Of a DNA stretch of 8,027 bases, positions 7,176 to 8,027 are shown in pieces. The position numbers and the translations under genes are program-made. The notes under the pieces were generated by a model. That model was given only the letters and a program-made list of their open reading frames with translations. It had not been told where the DNA came from and ran no database searches. The stretch lies in the NCBI GenBank assembly GCA_046758845.1, contig JBHIBA010000216.1:1-8027 (forward strand), in the 5' to 3' direction. Each line of letters starts with the position of its first letter. The first letter of the stretch is position 1. The DNA is from JBHIBA01 sp046758845. Lineage in GTDB: Bacteria; UBA8248; JACPRG01; G963555815.

Positions 7176-7754
7176 ATGGAAACAATGGGTTCTATATCTC
7201 GTGCGGTCTTCCTGGACCGGGACGGCGTCATTAACCGGAAGGCTCCGGACGGCGAGTATATCAAGAGCTGGGAGGAATTTGAATTTCTTAATGGGGCGCC
7301 TGAGGCAGTTGCTCTGCTGAAGCAGAATGGATTTCTCGTTATTCTCGTGACCAACCAGCGGGGTATCAGCTTGGGTAAGGTTCGAGAAGAGGACGTGCGG
7401 GAGATTCACCGGCGGATGCAGAGGCAGTTGTGGGATGTAGGGGCCAAAATGGACGCAGTATATTATTGCCCCCATGATTATGGTCAATGCTCTTGTCGCA
7501 AACCGGATGTGGGGATGTTTCTTCAGGCTAAGCGTGATTTCCCCACGATCGATTTCACGAAGTCTTTCGTGATAGGCGATTCTAAAGTGGACATGGAAGC
7601 CGCCGCGCGACTGAATTGCGGAAAAATCCTGATTGCCGACAAAGATTCTTCTTTATTGCAGGAACTTGCTGAAATGGGCGTCGAGATCGGCTTCACATCA
7701 TTTTGTCTAAGAGAGGCAGTCGCGGATTTTATCTTGTCAACTTCAAGTCAGTAG
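7176..7754 (+). CDS. gmhB: HAD phosphatase, D-glycero-D-manno-heptose-1,7-bisphosphate 7-phosphatase type
   Basis: This 192-residue protein belongs to the GmhB/HisB-N group of HAD phosphatases. FLDRDGVIN (12-20) supplies the nucleophile D14 and acid/base D16. VTNQRGI (58-64) is motif II. K109 in CRKP is the motif III lysine. VIGDSKVDM (132-140; D135, D139) is motif IV. A zinc site is visible as C98-x-H100-x4-C105-x-C107. In GmhB the enzyme removes the 7-phosphate of heptose bisphosphate during ADP- or GDP-heptose synthesis. The loop between H100 and C105 is short and also resembles HisB-N, so a histidinol-phosphate or other sugar-phosphate substrate is possible. ATG 7176 is used; ATG 7185 is an alternative, and neither has a good ribosome binding site. 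The gene is outside the tight operon and near 50% G+C, and may have its own promoter. Confidence 0.88.
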   Translation: METMGSISRAVFLDRDGVINRKAPDGEYIKSWEEFEFLNGAPEAVALLKQNGFLVILVTNQRGISLGKVREEDVREIHRRMQRQLWDVGAKMDAVYYCPHDYGQCSCRKPDVGMFLQAKRDFPTIDFTKSFVIGDSKVDMEAAARLNCGKILIADKDSSLLQELAEMGVEIGFTSFCLREAVADFILSTSSQ

Positions 7755-7893
7755 GTGTGATGTCGAAAGCACATTGACCTTCCCGCACCCATTTTTGAAT
7801 GGGCTGGGTTCAGGAGGAACGTTCAAGACGGTCAGAGGGACAAGCCCGTAGGCTTTGACCATAGCGATTTCATACTTCCGTCACAGCGAGGCC

Positions 7894-7913
7894 TGCCAAA
7901 GGCAATTTTTTTT
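7894..7913 (+). terminator. Weak terminator-like hairpin after the phosphatase gene
   Basis: TGCC (7894-7897) and GGCA (7901-7904) pair around AAA and are followed by eight T residues (7906-7913). An alternative pairing is GCCT (7891-7894) with AGGC (7900-7903). The stem is only 4 bp, so intrinsic termination would be weak. It lies about 140 nt after the stop and before the convergent tRNA gene. Confidence 0.35.
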
Positions 7914-7939
7914 GTCTGCCGGGCGAACCCATTGATTTT

Positions 7940-8026
7940 TGGTGCCGGGGGAGGGAGTCGAACCCTCACGGGGCTATGCCCCAGGGGATTTTAAGTCCCC
8001 TGCGTCTGCCGTTCCGCCACCCCGGC
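7940..8026 (-). tRNA. tRNA-Leu (anticodon UAA)
   Basis: Read on the minus strand this is a complete 87-nt leucine tRNA including an encoded CCA (7940-7942). The acceptor stem pairs GCCGGGG (8026 to 8020) with CCCCGGC, and the discriminator base is A. The anticodon arm is GGGGA, loop CTTAAAA, TCCCC, giving anticodon TAA at 7993-7991. A long variable arm containing GGGGC/GCCCC, as expected of a class II tRNA, follows. The T arm GAGGG-TTCGACT-CCCTC is intact. It decodes UUA, and by wobble UUG. It is transcribed toward the phosphatase gene. tRNA-Leu genes are frequent integration sites for elements with tyrosine recombinases. Confidence 0.97.
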
Positions 8027-8027
8027 G

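Noticed and set aside
6859..7185. 108-codon minus-strand frame
   Set aside because: It lies opposite the recombinase remnant, whose motifs are clear on the plus strand.
6977..7234. 85-codon frame from GTG as a functional small integrase
   Set aside because: It lacks most of the catalytic domain and the tyrosine, and its end overlaps the phosphatase gene out of frame.
7116..7487. 123-codon minus-strand frame
   Set aside because: It is antisense to the phosphatase gene, which has all HAD motifs.
7788..7803. CCCATT/AATGGG hairpin as terminator of the phosphatase gene
   Set aside because: The 6-bp stem is real but no T-run follows; the hairpin with eight T residues further on is the better candidate.
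1..8027. CRISPR array or tandem repeat array
   Set aside because: No regularly spaced direct repeats were seen anywhere in the window.

Overview
The window is a stretch of a GC-rich bacterial chromosome carrying the downstream part of a surface-polysaccharide gene cluster, followed by a decayed mobile-DNA zone, a phosphatase gene and a tRNA gene. WecB-, WbuB- and PglC-like proteins and a GmhB-type phosphatase point to a bacterium that makes a lipid-linked polysaccharide or O-antigen-like glycan. A Gram-negative host is plausible but not shown, and I cannot name a phylum from this window.

Positions 1-6626 (+ strand) hold six tightly packed co-directional genes: the 3' end of a probable membrane glycosyltransferase; a fusion of an alcohol-dehydrogenase-like domain with a Gfo/Idh/MocA oxidoreductase domain; a WbuB-like family 4 glycosyltransferase; an extended-SDR nucleotide-sugar epimerase or dehydratase; the UDP-GlcNAc 2-epimerase WecB; and a small PglC-type initiating sugar-phosphate transferase. 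Junctions are a 4-nt overlap, gaps of 14 and 13 nt, a 1-nt overlap and a gap of 28 nt, so they look like one operon. Together they could supply a modified amino sugar (WecB, SDR, fused oxidoreductase), load the first sugar phosphate on undecaprenyl phosphate (sugar transferase) and extend it (glycosyltransferase).

Positions 6627-7175 contain no convincing intact gene. They hold a nested palindromic repeat (6739-6810) and the C-terminal stump of a tyrosine recombinase (about 6950-7156) whose expected catalytic tyrosine is a histidine. The stump runs up to a possible promoter for the next gene.

Positions 7176-7754 encode a GmhB/HisB-N-type HAD phosphatase. A weak terminator-like hairpin with an 8-T run follows at about 7894-7913. 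A complete tRNA-Leu(UAA) with encoded CCA lies on the minus strand at 7940-8026. G+C falls from about 70% or more in the fused oxidoreductase to 43-50% at the end of the cluster and in the phosphatase (60-base lines counted by hand), which suggests a mosaic origin. I found no clearly new defence or other undescribed system; the unusual signals are the fused oxidoreductase, the palindromic element, the recombinase stump and a hairpin over a start codon.
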